A stretch of DNA of 64,000 nucleotides from Datisca glomerata (lineage: Eukaryota > Streptophyta > Magnoliopsida > Cucurbitales > Datiscaceae). Positions 1 to 11,870 of this stretch are shown piece after piece. Position 1 is the first letter of the stretch. Every line of letters begins with the position of its first letter. The position numbers and the translations under genes are program-made. The DNA is taken from contig QANY01000230.1 in NCBI GenBank assembly GCA_003255025.1, positions 1,581,374 through 1,645,373 of the forward strand, in the 5' to 3' direction. Below the pieces are notes generated by a model, which was given only the letters and a program-made list of their open reading frames with translations, ran no database searches and was not told where the DNA came from.

Positions 1-3000
1 TAAATTACATATATTCAGGTTTAAATTTAAATTTACCAGATAATCAACGACTACCGTAATAAATGATAATTTAAAAATAAAATAAAATTTGTTTAGAAAT
101 AAATTATAAACAATAAATGTAAATCATTCTTTCCTAAAACAATTAGAGTTTGAAAATCCCTCCCAAACATCAACCACTAGATAAATCATTTTCAATGTCC
201 ATCTTTTTATGTTAATTTAATCACAAAATCGTAAATAAATCAATTAAGTTAAACATAAAAGGAAAAAAAACTAAAATCTAAAAATTATAATTCGTGAAAT
301 AAATCAAATATTACCGATATTCTGATTAATAAATGAATAATGGCATAAGGAAACATTATTGGTTTCAAAAATACCAAAAACAATCTAAGACATTATCATA
401 TAAGTTTAAATTTTAAAAAATCCCTACAAAATCAGCCCTAACATAATCCTTTATTAATTAAAAAATTAAAATAACAATCAAAATATTATTAACCATAATG
501 ATCTAAAATCAATTGAAACTAAAAATATAAATCAATTTTTTTCTAAAAAAAGTAAATATTTGAAAATGTAAAAAATCTCGCTCAAGCATCAACCAGCAGG
601 CAAGTCAACTTCAGTCTCCATCAACCTTCAAAAGCAATTAATAGTATACCAGCAATAATAGTCAATCATCAGCAATATTGTTCAATCGGCTTAACAATTT
701 AGTTTTTTTTATAACAAGATTTTGGTATTGATGAATGAATTGTAAGTTAAAATATAGATGAACGCCGAAGAATGATGTTTGCTTGTGAATTGATAATCTA
801 ATGCCGAAAATGAAGGATATTTTTCAAGGAGTTTTCATAATCGAAAATCTAGAATTATTACGTGATGGTATTAAGATAAATATAATTATAAAATTTGAAT
901 TTAAGAAGCCGTAAATATGTCAACAAATTATTCACTATTCTACTAATGAGTTATAGTGGACCCACACAATCAATAACCAGTAACCACTTATAGAGGATAA
1001 ATTTATCAATATAAAAATGTGATAAATAAACCAGTGACGTGACATTCTGAAAATTTTTATTTACTTAAAAAAAATCGGGCTATTACATAAATCATACTTC
1101 TAGACTGACTATACACTGCAATTTTTTTAGTTTAAAATACTTTAGAAATTTGGATTGGGTTATACCACATTAGATGAACCAATGGTGAATCAAAACTCGG
1201 AACTCGTACAAGTGCCATAGAATTTTCATATTATAGAGATGTTATTATTTAAGCTAGGTATTTTGTGCCTTTATTTAGAAGTGTTTTTTAGCATGTAAAA
1301 CCATTAGTTTAGGTAACGATTATTTTTTTGTCTAAGAGGTAACTAATAATTATTGAGTAAGCATCGTAGCGTCAAACACTATGTCGACTTTAAAACATGG
1401 TTTTACATTTGGAAGCATTTCTTAATAATTATTTGATGATCAAATGCTTCTCCAGCAAGTGCTTTCATGTATAGTAAAATGATAAAAGTAAAGCAAAATC
1501 TTTAATAAATGTAGGTTAATTTAATTTTTTTCATACATGAGAACGCTTTTGAATAGAAGAGCTTTTTTAAACTCACCCTAAGCCTCTTTGCTTCAAGTTA
1601 TCCTCATTTGTAATCTTCTTTTAATTGAAATACTATGTTTATTTGGAGTTATTCTTTAAATAAAACAGTAATTTTAATCTTCATGTAATCCTAGTTTACA
1701 ATCTTTTGAAATAATTGAATTGCGGTAGAAAATGGAATCAATACTAATTTACAATACAATTACAATTCCAATATCAAACAAAATTATTTTCCTACGCTCA
1801 TATAAAATATACAAAGCCACCTTTTTCTCACACTTTCTCTCTCATTATATTAATTTAATTAAAATTTTAAAGTTAGTTTAGCGTTATTAATAAAATATAA
1901 TTAAAATTAATGTTAAAATTTCACGTAAAAATTTTTTTTATTATATTTTTAATTTTATTAATTTAATTAAAATTATTTTTTAAATTTCATGTAAAAATAT
2001 TTTCTATTATATTTTTTATTTTATTAGTTTAATTAAAATTATTTTTTAAAATTTAATCCAACATTATTAATTCGTTTAGATATGAAGAAAAATTAATATT
2101 AAAATTACACGTCAAAATAATTTTTAGATAATATATAAAAAAGAAAATTGAGTAATTTTTTGTTATCTACACAAATTTACAACAAAAGTTAACATATGCA
2201 AAAACATAACAATTATAAATGATCATGTATCACTTCGTAGATTACGATACACAACCAAATATGACAATCATATTTTGAAAGTAATTGAATTGTAATAGTT
2301 ATTATAGATTACTCGAACCAAACGGTTTAAGTGTATTTTAGAAAAGAATTTTGAGATCAGTGGTCACTTTTTAACATACTATCGTAAAGGAGATCTTAAA
2401 TTCAAACTTTATGGTTAAATTGAGCATTAGCAATTCACATCATATGCAACAGTTATTTCACTGCTTGTGTGTTACTCACATGACATGCGCGAGATCCATT
2501 ACTGACACCACATGACATATGTAAGGTGACATTTGTGCGACATTAATTAGTGTAAATAGACCGCGTACAAGTCGCATGGACATAGATCATCATTAAGGAA
2601 TGCATTTTGACTCGTTTAGTTTACGCTTACTATTAATCTAGTCCTACTCTCAATTTTTTAGCAATGATACCCTCTGCTAATAGGCGGTTTAAAACAATTA
2701 AAACTCAGTTTATTTAATGGTTTAAACATTTGAAACTGGTGATTATTTAACAAATTATGATATTTTATTTTATTTCTAAAGTTATAAATTTTATGGAGAT
2801 TAAGAATATTGTAACTCAAACTTAAATTTCTATGACAAGTTATCTAGCTTAATATAATAATATTTTTCAACAACAAATTTTCTTATCAAGTTCACAAACT
2901 GAGCGAAACAGGAGGAGAACTCAAGAAAACTCGAGAGTAACAATAATAAACTACTATTAAAAGGGATTTGGGACTATGGTGAGAGGTGAATTTTTTTTAT

Positions 3001-3181
3001 TTTTTTTCGGTATGGCTCGTTATAATTGACTTCTGAATCATTGAACAAAAACATCTGACTTGAGATCTTATTCTGTCCGTAACTCTTTACTTTCGTATCA
3101 AATGCATTTTTATCTTAAAAAACACCTAACTTGGAAGAGCTTTGCCTTAAAAACTATGAGGAAAAGCAACAAAAAAAATCA
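1..3181. other. AT-rich intergenic spacer
   Basis: No supported gene. The stretch is strongly AT-rich, with stops in every frame and no motif of a known protein family. The only internal structure seen is a degenerate repeat at 1850-2090, listed separately. Confidence 0.6.
1850..2090. repeat. Degenerate AT-rich tandem repeat
   Basis: Units beginning with TTAATTTAATTAAAATT or a one-base variant start near 1850, 1958 and 2024. The last two are 66 bp apart and share a following stretch with TTCATGTAAAAATATTTT-like text; the first unit is longer. This is probably decayed noncoding DNA with no evident function. Confidence 0.45.
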
Positions 3182-3714
3182 GGTATGATCCTGGTTAGTT
3201 AATACGCGTATTTTTGGCGTTCGTCATTTTATGGCATTTTCTGTTTTACTGAAAGATACTGAATAATACGTATTTTTTGGAGTCAACTGTATAATACACG
3301 TTTAATACAAAAAGCGTATTAAGCGCGTATGCTAAAATGGCCAAAATCCCCAAATTTCTCCACTCTTCGCAAAACGTCCTGTTCGGCGCTGCTCTGCTCC
3401 TGCTTCTTGCATCCAGGGCTGGGCTTCGATGGAGCTTCTCCCTCTCAGACGACCTAGGGCTCGAAGATTCTCATTGATTAGCTTCTCTGTCACTCTCGTT
3501 TAAAGACAAAGGAACTTGGGTTTCATTGATTTATAGGTTTAATTCTCTGGTCTCCTTCACTTCAAAATTTGGATTTTTGATTTTATGTTTGATTTGAGGT
3601 TTAATTCTCTCGTCTCCTTCACTTCAAATTCAGAAAAAACTTTCCTATCTGAGTTTTGACTATTTTGATTTTCTCATCGATTTTAGGCGTTTCTGTACTG
3701 GTTTGATTAAATTG

Positions 3715-3930
3715 AATTTTGTTCTGAATTGAATCAGTTGATAGGTAAATTTTGTTCTGGTTGATTCTTGATTGTAGAAAATTTTGTTCTGAATTGAATT
3801 TTATTCTGAAATGAATTTTGTCTGAATTGAATTTTGTTCTGGTTGAATCAGTTGATAGGTAAATTTTGTTCTGGTTGATTCTTAATTGTAGAAAATTTTG
3901 TTCTGAATTGAATTTTGTTGACTGTAGAAA
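3715..3930 (+). repeat. Two-copy direct repeat in the hAT 5' leader
   Basis: A block containing GAATCAGTTGATAGG and ATTGTAGAAAATTTTG occurs at about 3731-3800 and again at about 3844-3920, a period near 113 bp, and smaller units such as GTTCTGAATTGAATTTT recur between. It lies between the element's left end and the transposase, downstream of a GC-richer leader at 3350-3480, and may be in an intron or leader of the transposase transcript. Confidence 0.6.
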
Positions 3931-4130
3931 ATTTTGCGCTTCTCGTGACTTCTCTGAATTGAATTGGATTGTAGAAAATTAAACTGGTTTGGATTGAATT
4001 GGACTTGAATTGGACTTGATTAATTCTGTTTTGGTTAGAGTTGGACTTCTCAGAGTTTCTGTCAATTCAAATTATGTCCTGTTTATAGGTTTTATTGATT
4101 CTATTTCAGTTTTTCTGAATTTTGATTATC

Positions 4131-6221
4131 ATGGTGAGGAAAAAAATATAAGTTTTGGGATTACACTAAACAATCAAATAATCGTTTCAAGTACAAATTT
4201 TGTGAGAGGGATTTTGCTGGAGGGATTTCTAGAGTAAAGTCTCATTTTATCTGGAATTAGTGGTCGTGATATTGATATTTGTAGTAAAGTACCGGAGGAG
4301 GTTCAAGCTGAAGCATATTTTTTAATTAGAGATTCAAGTTCTAGTTCTAATAAGAAAAGAAAAATTGATTTGGTTAATGAAAGTAATATAGGATCAAATG
4401 CTTGCTCTTTGGGTCTATCTAATCAGACTCAAACCACAGTCCCAGAATTCTCTGCTAAGAAAGAGAAGAGCAATGTTGACAAAAAAATTGCTCAGATTTT
4501 CATCATGAACAACATAGCATTTAATATTATTCAGTCCAAGTCATTTCTTGACATGAGTAAAGTTTTAGGTGATTTTGGTTATGGTTATACTGTACCTAGT
4601 TATTCAACGCTTCATACTAAGTTAGTACCTGAGGCAAGAACAGATGTTGAGACTTATGTTGCATGTGTAAAACAATCATGGACTAGTACAGGTTGTACTA
4701 TTATGTCAGATTCTTGGACAGACATAAGAATGCGGTCATGGGTTAATGTTATCGCTAGCTCACCGTTAGGTGCTATTGTTTTGAAATCGTTTGAATGTTC
4801 ACAGGAGAGATTGACTGGTGAGTATCTTTATAACATTCTTTCTTCCATCATCAATGAAATTGGCCCTGATCATGTTGTGCAAATAGTTACTAATAATGCC
4901 TCAAATTATGAGTCTGTCGGTTGCATGCTGATGGAAAAATATCCTCGATTATACAGGACTAAATGTGCAGCTCATGGTATTAATTTGTTATTGAATGATC
5001 ATTATAATCAAATTGAATGAGTGAAAAGTGTGATTGATGATGCGAAAAAAATAGTAGATTACATGTATAAGTATCATATGGTATTGCAATTTATGAGGAA
5101 ATATGCAGATGATAGGGAGTTAAAATTTCTGTGTAAGACTAGATTTGCTTCGAACTTTTTTATGCTTCAATCGATAATTGATCGTGAAAACAATTTGAGA
5201 ATTTTGGTTGCATCTTCTGAATGGAGGGGTTTGAATTTTACTAAGACTGCACATGCTAAGTTAGTGACTTCAATAATTCATAATGAGTCTTTCTGGGTAG
5301 ATGCGAAAGATTATGTGAATGTTGTTGAGCTTCTGGTGAGAGTTCTTCGATTAGTAGATGGTGAGGGATCTACAGCGGGATACTTATATGATGCTATGGA
5401 GAGGGCATGAGAAGCGCTTGATCAATATTGTGTAAAAGATCCTTCTTGTTATTCTCTTATAATGAAAATATTTGAGCAGAGAAGAGAGAAGAACATTCTC
5501 CATAAGGTACATGCTACTATTACACTTCTTAATCCAGCTTATATGGTTAGTGAGAAGTACAAAGAAGACAACATTGACATTATAGAAGGGGTTGAATATC
5601 TTGTTCAACAGTTGGGTTCTTTAGATGAAAGAGATCAGCTGGTAACTGAATTAGTTAAATATCATTTAAAGTTTCCACCCTTGTTCAATTGTACAGCCAC
5701 TGCTATGATAAACACTAGTCATCCTCGTAAGTGTTTCTTCGTTTTGAATTAGATTTTCATATGTTTTATGTTGATTTCATTTCTAATGTAAATAGTTGTA
5801 TTTATAGGTATTTGGTGGCAGCTTAATGGTTCAATATTCCATATATTGCAAAAGATTGCAATTAGAATTTTAAGTCAACCGTGTAGCTCATCAGCTTGTG
5901 AAAGAAATTGGAGTGCATGGGAAGCAGCCCAAATGAAAAAAGAGAAATAGATTGGCAACGACAATGTTAGATGATTTGGTGTACGTGAGAATGAACTCTT
6001 TGATGATGACAATGTATAAGGATCGTGAAGTGCTGGATATGACGCCTATTGATCTTTCTAAGATCAATCCATTTGCTGAAGAAGGATTTGAAGAAGATTT
6101 GTTTGAAGAAGAATCATTTGCTTCAGATGACATGAGCTTGTACAACTGGCCTGAACTTCTTCATACCCCAAACGAATATTGTTTTGATGAAACTTTACCA
6201 CCCGACGATCCCATTATTTGA
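4131..6221 (+). pseudogene. hAT transposase with BED finger, DUF659-like and hAT C-terminal regions, broken
   Basis: A DNA-cutting transposase of the plant hAT superfamily. A BED-type zinc finger reads in one frame at about 4141-4245 (residues FCERDFAGGISRVKSH). The frame then slips by one base in a T-run near 4246-4249. The main body follows (4253-5726), carrying a DUF659-like SDSWTD motif near 4710, VTNNASNY near 4890 and CAAHGINLLL near 4970. In-frame TGA codons at 5018 and 5408 interrupt it. A GT-AG intron of 81 bp (5727-5807) leads to an exon with the hAT dimerisation motif RILSQPCSSSACERNWS (about 5861-5911). A further slip near 5949 joins an acidic tail ending at 6221. The likely start is ATG 4131, which needs another slip in the A-run at 4139-4146. 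Unlikely to be active. Confidence 0.85.
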
Positions 6222-6602
6222 TAGTTTTTATTAATTCAATTATTTTTTATGGATTGAATATTTTGGATTAATGACTATATTTTGTATGAATAGAATACTA
6301 TTAATTGATCAATATATTTTGATTTATAAAAATGTTTAAAAAATTTGTAGAATGATATTTTTTGTCATATTCATAATATATTGTTATATTAATATTTATT
6401 TATAAATTTTAAAGCCGTAATTTTAGTATCGAATTTTTAAAAAGAAAACGTATGACACTCGTTTAAAACCCGTATATGAATTTTTACGTATCACGTATTA
6501 TTGACCGAATTTTAGTCGAATGTTTGACCGTTAAATTCTCAAATTATACATTTCGAAAATACTCTGTATTTTTACTGTCCCCGAATTAACTATAGGCATG
6601 AT

Positions 6603-6905
6603 TGAACCTTTTAATTTCAAAGAGAGAAAAGAGGAGAGAGATTTATTTATTACTAATTAATTAAGTTGCGCTACCACCAGAATTTTGAAAGGCCAGATTA
6701 ATTTCTAAAAGGCAGCAATTTTATTTAATTTCTAACAGATTTAATTCCTAATGATTCAATATCATCTTCTTTTTCTGTGCAAAACAGCAAAAAAGAAAAA
6801 CCCAGATTTCTTAATTGTATGCTGCCGCCTGCTACTGCTCCTCCTTTTTCATACTTTTATTATTAGCACTGTACAAAAGAAAGTTCCACTTCTTCTACTC
6901 TTTTG
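6603..6905. other. 3' flank of the bHLH gene
   Basis: A short spacer between the hAT right end and the stop codon of the minus-strand bHLH gene. It presumably holds that gene's 3' untranslated region on the minus strand; no separate gene is seen. Confidence 0.5.
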
Positions 6906-9821
6906 CTATTGCTGCCTGTTTGTACAGCTACACTTTGCACGAGAATCTGAGAGTTTCTGCAATCAAATAAAATCCCAAAAAAAAAACGAGCTTTATCAAG
7001 GAAAATAATATAATATATAATTTCTGATTTTTTTTTTAGTTTTTTCTCGTAATATTTGGAGTCCAAATATGGTAAAGGGGTTTTGATTTATGTACCTGCA
7101 CTTGAGTCTGTAGGTCCTTAATATAATCTACGGCCAGGTCTAACATGTCTGATGTGTTGGTTTGCTGCAAAAGAAGGAAAGGAAAGGCTGTAGAATAAAG
7201 ATTTTGAACGGTTTGATTCGGTTCAGTTATTATCATCAAACATGTAACTTAATTGATTTGGTCAGTTCGTTTATAACCTGAAAAGTTTTCGACTTTGCCC
7301 AAAAAATCCTGGACAACACCGTTCTTTCGATTTAATTTCACGGCATTCGATTTTTTGAACACTCCTGCTATAGAATTAGAAACCTCACAAGACCTTGTAA
7401 ACTTCCGTAATCATGTGAGAGAAAAACATTACCTTATCCATATTAGGCACAAGATCTTGTAGTTTCCTCATCCGTTCACTGATTTTTGTTCTTCTAACCT
7501 GTAAAACTTGATCGACTATGACAAATATTTCATATAAACTGCATATTCTATGCATTTGATATGATCACAACACCTCAAGTTATGATAACAAAATTCCTGA
7601 GCACCAAATGAGATATTGTCTTGTTAAATTATCAGTTATCATAAAAATTAAACTGTTAACTAAAATAAATTTAAGTTAATCATTTAAACTCTCTCAAAAT
7701 TTCGTCTCAAATGTAAGCTTAAACTTTTTTTTTTCATCTAAAAGGTCTGTAAAAAACATAATTTTAAATGAGAAGAAATTTTGTAGTACAGAAATTTTAA
7801 ACTCATGACGTCTCTTTACAAATTAGTAGAAACAAATTAGATTAAGCAATCAAAGTTACCCTCTCGGCAATGCTTCTAGGGTGAGTCGCGAAGCCTCGCT
7901 TGGCACGGATTTTACACGGTACGGAATCAGAGAACTGCAAAAACTTCTCAATGGCATTCATTTCCGCTGAAGTGTTTGGCAAACTGAGTTGATGAGCCAA
8001 TGGAGAAGGGCGACTTCCAGCCTCCGTATTCTGATTAGTTAACAACAAATCTTCAATAAGACCATAGAGCAAATACAATACAGTCGTTCTATGTATTTTC
8101 AGTCAGCTTCAGTTAACAATCTCGTATACGTGTATAAATTTTGTGCGATATAAATTTTCTATACTTATACAAATTAACTTGTAGATCTTCTAACCACGTT
8201 AAAAGAGAACAACGAGAATAGGGAATTTTTATCCAACTACAGATATGTTAAGTGCGGTCGACTAGAACTGAATGTAAGGATCATGACGATACAAATTAAA
8301 AAAAAAGATATTATGACATGTTGAAAGAGAGAGATTAATTAGCAATGAATATGCAAAATTTTATTACAGATCATATTAAGTGCATTCAACTAGGGGTATG
8401 TATGGTCAGCTCGGTCCAGTTTTTATGCTGATCAATTATGTATATACATACCGAACATTTATGTGCATATAACTCAAACCGACCGAACCGTGAAATAATT
8501 AATCAGTTCGGTCGGATTTTATGGTCCATAAAGAATTTTTATTTTTCAGAGTCTTATCAATAAATTTATATCATTTTAAAAAAAAATTAAATTTTTCATA
8601 TATTTCTATAGAAACTCAAAATTTAAACCGAAAAATTTGAAATGAGAGAAATAATAAAGAAAAGAAATATGAGAAAATAAATTAGTTATACTCGTCAGTA
8701 CCTGGGTTTCTGATGTGCTTAGATCAGTAATGTTATCGGCTATAAGAGAAGAGTCGTCCCAAGAACCAACTGGGAAACCCGTGAAGAAATCATTACTACG
8801 ATTTTCTGCTAACATTTCATTTCCTGGATTACTTGATCCCAAGTTTTTGTCCTCAATTTCAGCAATGGGACTCATTAGACCTGATGAAGAAGAAGGTAGC
8901 CTGGGAGAGAAATTATTCATCCTGCCCGTCGGAGAAAAAGATGTATCCTCCTTTGTTCGATTTCCGGCCACGAAATTCCCGACGCCTCTCATTGAAGCAT
9001 ACTCTGCAAATCACTGAGAATTGTTTAGCATTTCTAGAAATTTGCTCAGTTTTTCACTCAGGCAACCAACTTTAAATTTTATTTTCATAGAATTTCATGG
9101 ATCTTTACTTGAGCAACTATAAAGAAAATCTAGATTCTAGACTCGAAATTTATACAGAAAGTGCAGCAAAAAGTTAACAATTATGATTTTTTGGGTTTTT
9201 TCTTCGTTTCTCTCGTTTTCTCTTCGCCAAACAAGATTCTGGGAAAAATTTCTTTCTAGAAGAATATGAAGAAGAGTGTATAGGGTATATACCACTCTCA
9301 ATATTGATTTGGGAAAACCAGCCAGCAGGAGAGCTACTATGCCGAATAAGGTTAGAACTACTGCTGGTACCGGTCTTCATTGACGGCAACCGATTCATTG
9401 CCATCGAATAGTTTCCTCCTTCCATACTTGAACTCAGACTCTGATTCGGCAGAGGTGGTTTCAGAGGAGTTTGGTATAAGCCCTGTGAAGAAGGAGAGTA
9501 GCTGCTGATATTATACTGAGCTTGCTGATTGCCCTCTGCGGCGTCGCCAGCCGGAGAAATCTTCGGAATCTCAGACAGAGTTTCAGGTGCTGTTTCCGTT
9601 GCTCCGGCACCACTGGTTATAAACTCGGCGAAAATCCGTTCAGTTTCCGGGCTCGACGTAATGAATTGCTCACATAATTCTCTGTCCATCAGAGTGTTGA
9701 AATACGAGCTCGGCGCTGATCGATACCGCATCAAACTGGAGTTCGCCGGCGGTTGATTCTGCTGCGGTTGATGATCATGACGAATACGAAATTGTTGTTG
9801 AAGATCCGACTCCATCATCAA
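6906..9821 (-). CDS. bHLH transcription factor, bHLH122/AKS1/FBH3-like, six exons
   Basis: A nuclear DNA-binding regulator of the plant bHLH subfamily that includes bHLH122, bHLH130 and the FBH proteins, known to act on E-box promoters in stomatal potassium-channel and flowering control. Exons on the minus strand: 9821-9293, 9003-8702, 8030-7860, 7498-7433, 7164-7096 and 6956-6906. All five introns are GT-AG and the phases agree, giving 395 residues and a TAG stop. The N-terminus has RYRSAPSS (residue 35 is the serine) and SPETERI; RHSSSPAG lies at 160-167. Both RxxS sites fit the phosphorylation/14-3-3 contexts known in AKS1. The bHLH runs from about 327 to 377: basic region with E333 and R336-R337, helix 1 RMRKLQDLVP, loop, helix 2 DMLDLAVDYIKDLQ. 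A short Cys-containing tail (AKCSCTNRQQ) ends the protein. The start is the first of three Met codons. It appears intact; expression is not shown by sequence. Confidence 0.93.
7165..7432 (-). other. Intron 4 of the bHLH gene
   Basis: A GT-AG intron splitting the bHLH loop, between exons ending NMDK and beginning QTNT. It contains a GGTTTGATTCGGTTCAG stretch (about 7209-7225), resembling the CGGTTCGG-rich interiors of the plant hAT MITE seen intact at 37520-37926. This may be a small relic. Confidence 0.55.
8391..8560. mobile_element. Possible hAT-MITE relic in bHLH intron 2
   Basis: TAGGGGTATG at 8391-8400 resembles the terminus TAGGGGTGTTC of the complete MITE at 37520. It is followed by GCTCGGTCC, AAACCGACCGAACCG and AGTTCGGTCGG, the same style of interior. 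No matching right terminus or target duplication was found, so it would be a decayed fragment. It lies inside the 671-bp intron 2 (8031-8701) and leaves both splice sites untouched. Confidence 0.35.
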
Positions 9822-10200
9822 GTAAGTGAAAGTCTCGGAAAAGGAAAATGAAAAATCCAGGAAAATTTCTCCAGTAACAAAGACTTCAAACCCTGAATTC
9901 CAGCTCCTTCATGTGGATCTAAGTTCTTAATCAAAAAATTTCAGTTAAGGAAAAAACAAGAAAAAGAGAAAATCGGCAAACGAAGAATAAAACCAGGATC
10001 ACTCTCTCTCTGTTTTTCTCTGTCAGCTCTTTCCTAGAGAATCTCGTCTCTCTCTCTCTCTCTAACTCCTTCTCGATCTTGAGAAGAAGTGGTGGTTGAA
10101 GTTTGGCGCCGGTGAGAGAAAAGATGAAGATTAATGGAAATTTATGAAGTTTTCCATTTGCCTTTTCTCTACTCTACACTTCGTCTATCAGTTCACCAAA
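9822..10200 (-). promoter_or_regulatory. 5' leader and proximal promoter of the bHLH gene
   Basis: The region immediately upstream of the bHLH start codon. On the plus strand it carries CT tracts at about 10001-10022 and 10048-10064, so GA-rich on the coding strand, which is common in plant 5' untranslated regions and core promoters. No convincing TATA box or transcription start could be placed. Confidence 0.5.
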
Positions 10201-11470
10201 TGGGAACTAACGGAGGCCAGGAATTAGAACATGGTCTCTGAGATTTGTTCCTAATGTTTTTATTTTACTGTTTTGCCCTTTTCATTTGGGAGTAATTGCT
10301 TAAATATCATCGCACCAAAAAATAATAATAGTGGTAATTAAAATTAAGAAAATTTGCGGTGAGAAGACATTTCAAGAAGAAAAATTTGAAATTAAGAACC
10401 TTGAACTTTTTTTTAAAAATAAAACGTGACATTTTTAATAGAAAAAGATATTAAGTTATCTCTGAGCTATACTCCAGTCTTGCATTTTCACGTTAATATT
10501 TATACTTATTAGAATAGAGTTTAATAAAATATTTTAATTAGATTACGATCTAGATGTAGCAGTCACAAGTTAAATAGAAAATTCTATACAACAGGCATAG
10601 TCATTTTCCTATAAAAAGTGTCAACTTTTGTTAAAAAATCTAGGGTCATAATTCATTTTTCTGTGGATGGAATCTTTTTAAAATTTACTCTTAAAACAAT
10701 GAAAGAAAAAAACGATTAAATGTTAAAACAATTAAAATCACATCATTGCAAATATTTTTAGTCAATCTAGCAATTTCATTTTAAATATTTTGTAATTAAG
10801 GTCAATGTTAAACATAATTCATATGTGGTTTCTTATTATATTCAAGTGATATTTGGACCATATTAAGTTTTTGATTTATTAATCAAAGATTTGTTTTAAT
10901 TTGAAAGATTTTGTAGTAAAATGCCTTTTGATAGAGAATTAGGTAAATTGTCTTCACTTTTCCTTCTAAAAGCTCGTTTTCTTCTTATAGACTTATACTA
11001 ATGTCTATTATGTGAAGGATTTTTCCATCTTAATCTTTATTAATGATCTCTTATCCACCCTTGATATCTACTCTTGGAACCATGTTCTCTGCTCTGGCGT
11101 CGTCTTCGTCGATGGTTTTGTTTTCAGGGAGCATGCCCTTCTTTTATTTCAGGCCATTTGTTTGTTAAGTCAGTTTAACAAGATGGTTGCAGCTATGGTG
11201 GCTAGCATTACAGGAATTATCGATATTTCAGGACAATTTTGACAATATTACTTAAACATCGCATAATTCAATTAGTAAACAAAACTATAAATATAAAACA
11301 GTAAAAAATAAAAAAAGCTCGTCCATAGATTGTATATTTATATTTTCTCATAAACTTGATTTAACTTTTCAAAACTAGAGAATCTTGATCTATTTTTGGA
11401 TGAAAATACTTCACTATCCTTTTCAATTTGAAGGTTCCCCTAGCTTGGAGGACCACTCCACTGCCTATTG
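10201..11470. other. AT-rich spacer
   Basis: No supported gene. A short open stretch at 11012-11242 has no recognisable motif and is not called. Confidence 0.55.
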
Positions 11471-11474
11471 ACAA

Positions 11475-11870
11475 TTACTGTCCTATCTTTCTATTATCTC
11501 TTTTCTTATTTCTTTTTCCTTGTTTACTTTTTAAGAATTTTTTTCTAACACACCAGCAGTGGAATAAACTTCTACTTATCCAAGAGATTTTACAATTGCT
11601 AGCGTGAGTCATTTTCTTCTTAACCTCCGTAACAATGTTGGTTACTCTCCAATCTATACAAGGAGAGCCTAGCAGCCACTCAAGCACCATCTTCCTCAAT
11701 AGCCATTAATTCTCCATACTCAACGAGAAAACCATGGATTGATTTGGCAGTTATTAGCAGGCTATCTCCTTCAAAGTTTCAAACTATGGCTCTAATTTCA
11801 CATCTTCCTTTTATAACATCATAGGATGCATCATAATTTATCTTGACATAGCCTACCTCTGGTGGCCTCC
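11475..11870 (-). pseudogene. Fragment of an RNase H-like domain (RVT_3 type)
   Basis: Read on the minus strand from about 11868, one frame gives RPPEVGYVKINYDAS, then GELMAIEEDGA and RLESNQ. This is the D...E...(D/N) spacing of the plant RNase H-like domain found at the end of LINE polyproteins and in some short host proteins. Internal TGA/TAA codons interrupt it (for example after EIRAIV and after EEDGA) and nothing upstream resembles a reverse transcriptase. It is best read as a decayed LINE tail or a dead RNase H-like gene copy. Confidence 0.6.

Larger units (their letters stand above)
3182..6602 (+). mobile_element. Decayed autonomous hAT transposon
   Basis: The element is defined by the transposase remnant at 4131-6221. 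Its probable limits come from an 8-bp near-duplication, GGTATGAT at 3182-3189 and GGCATGAT at 6595-6602 (7 of 8 match). Just inside, TAGTTAAT (3196-3203) faces its complement ATTAACTA (6585-6592). Both ends are rich in ACG-containing words (AATACGCGTATT, ACGTATT, AAGCGCGTAT on the left; AAACGTATG, CACGTATTATT on the right), as expected of hAT subterminal transposase-binding repeats. The exact termini are uncertain because ATGAT could belong to the inverted repeat rather than to a target duplication. Confidence 0.6.

Noticed and set aside
8715..9075. Plus-strand open frames opposite bHLH exon 2
   Set aside because: They are antisense shadows of a well-supported minus-strand exon with correct splice sites and phase.
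9529..9756. Plus-strand open frame opposite bHLH exon 1
   Set aside because: Antisense shadow of coding exon 1; no domain of its own.
11012..11242. 76-codon open frame in spacer
   Set aside because: No domain, splice pattern or composition change.
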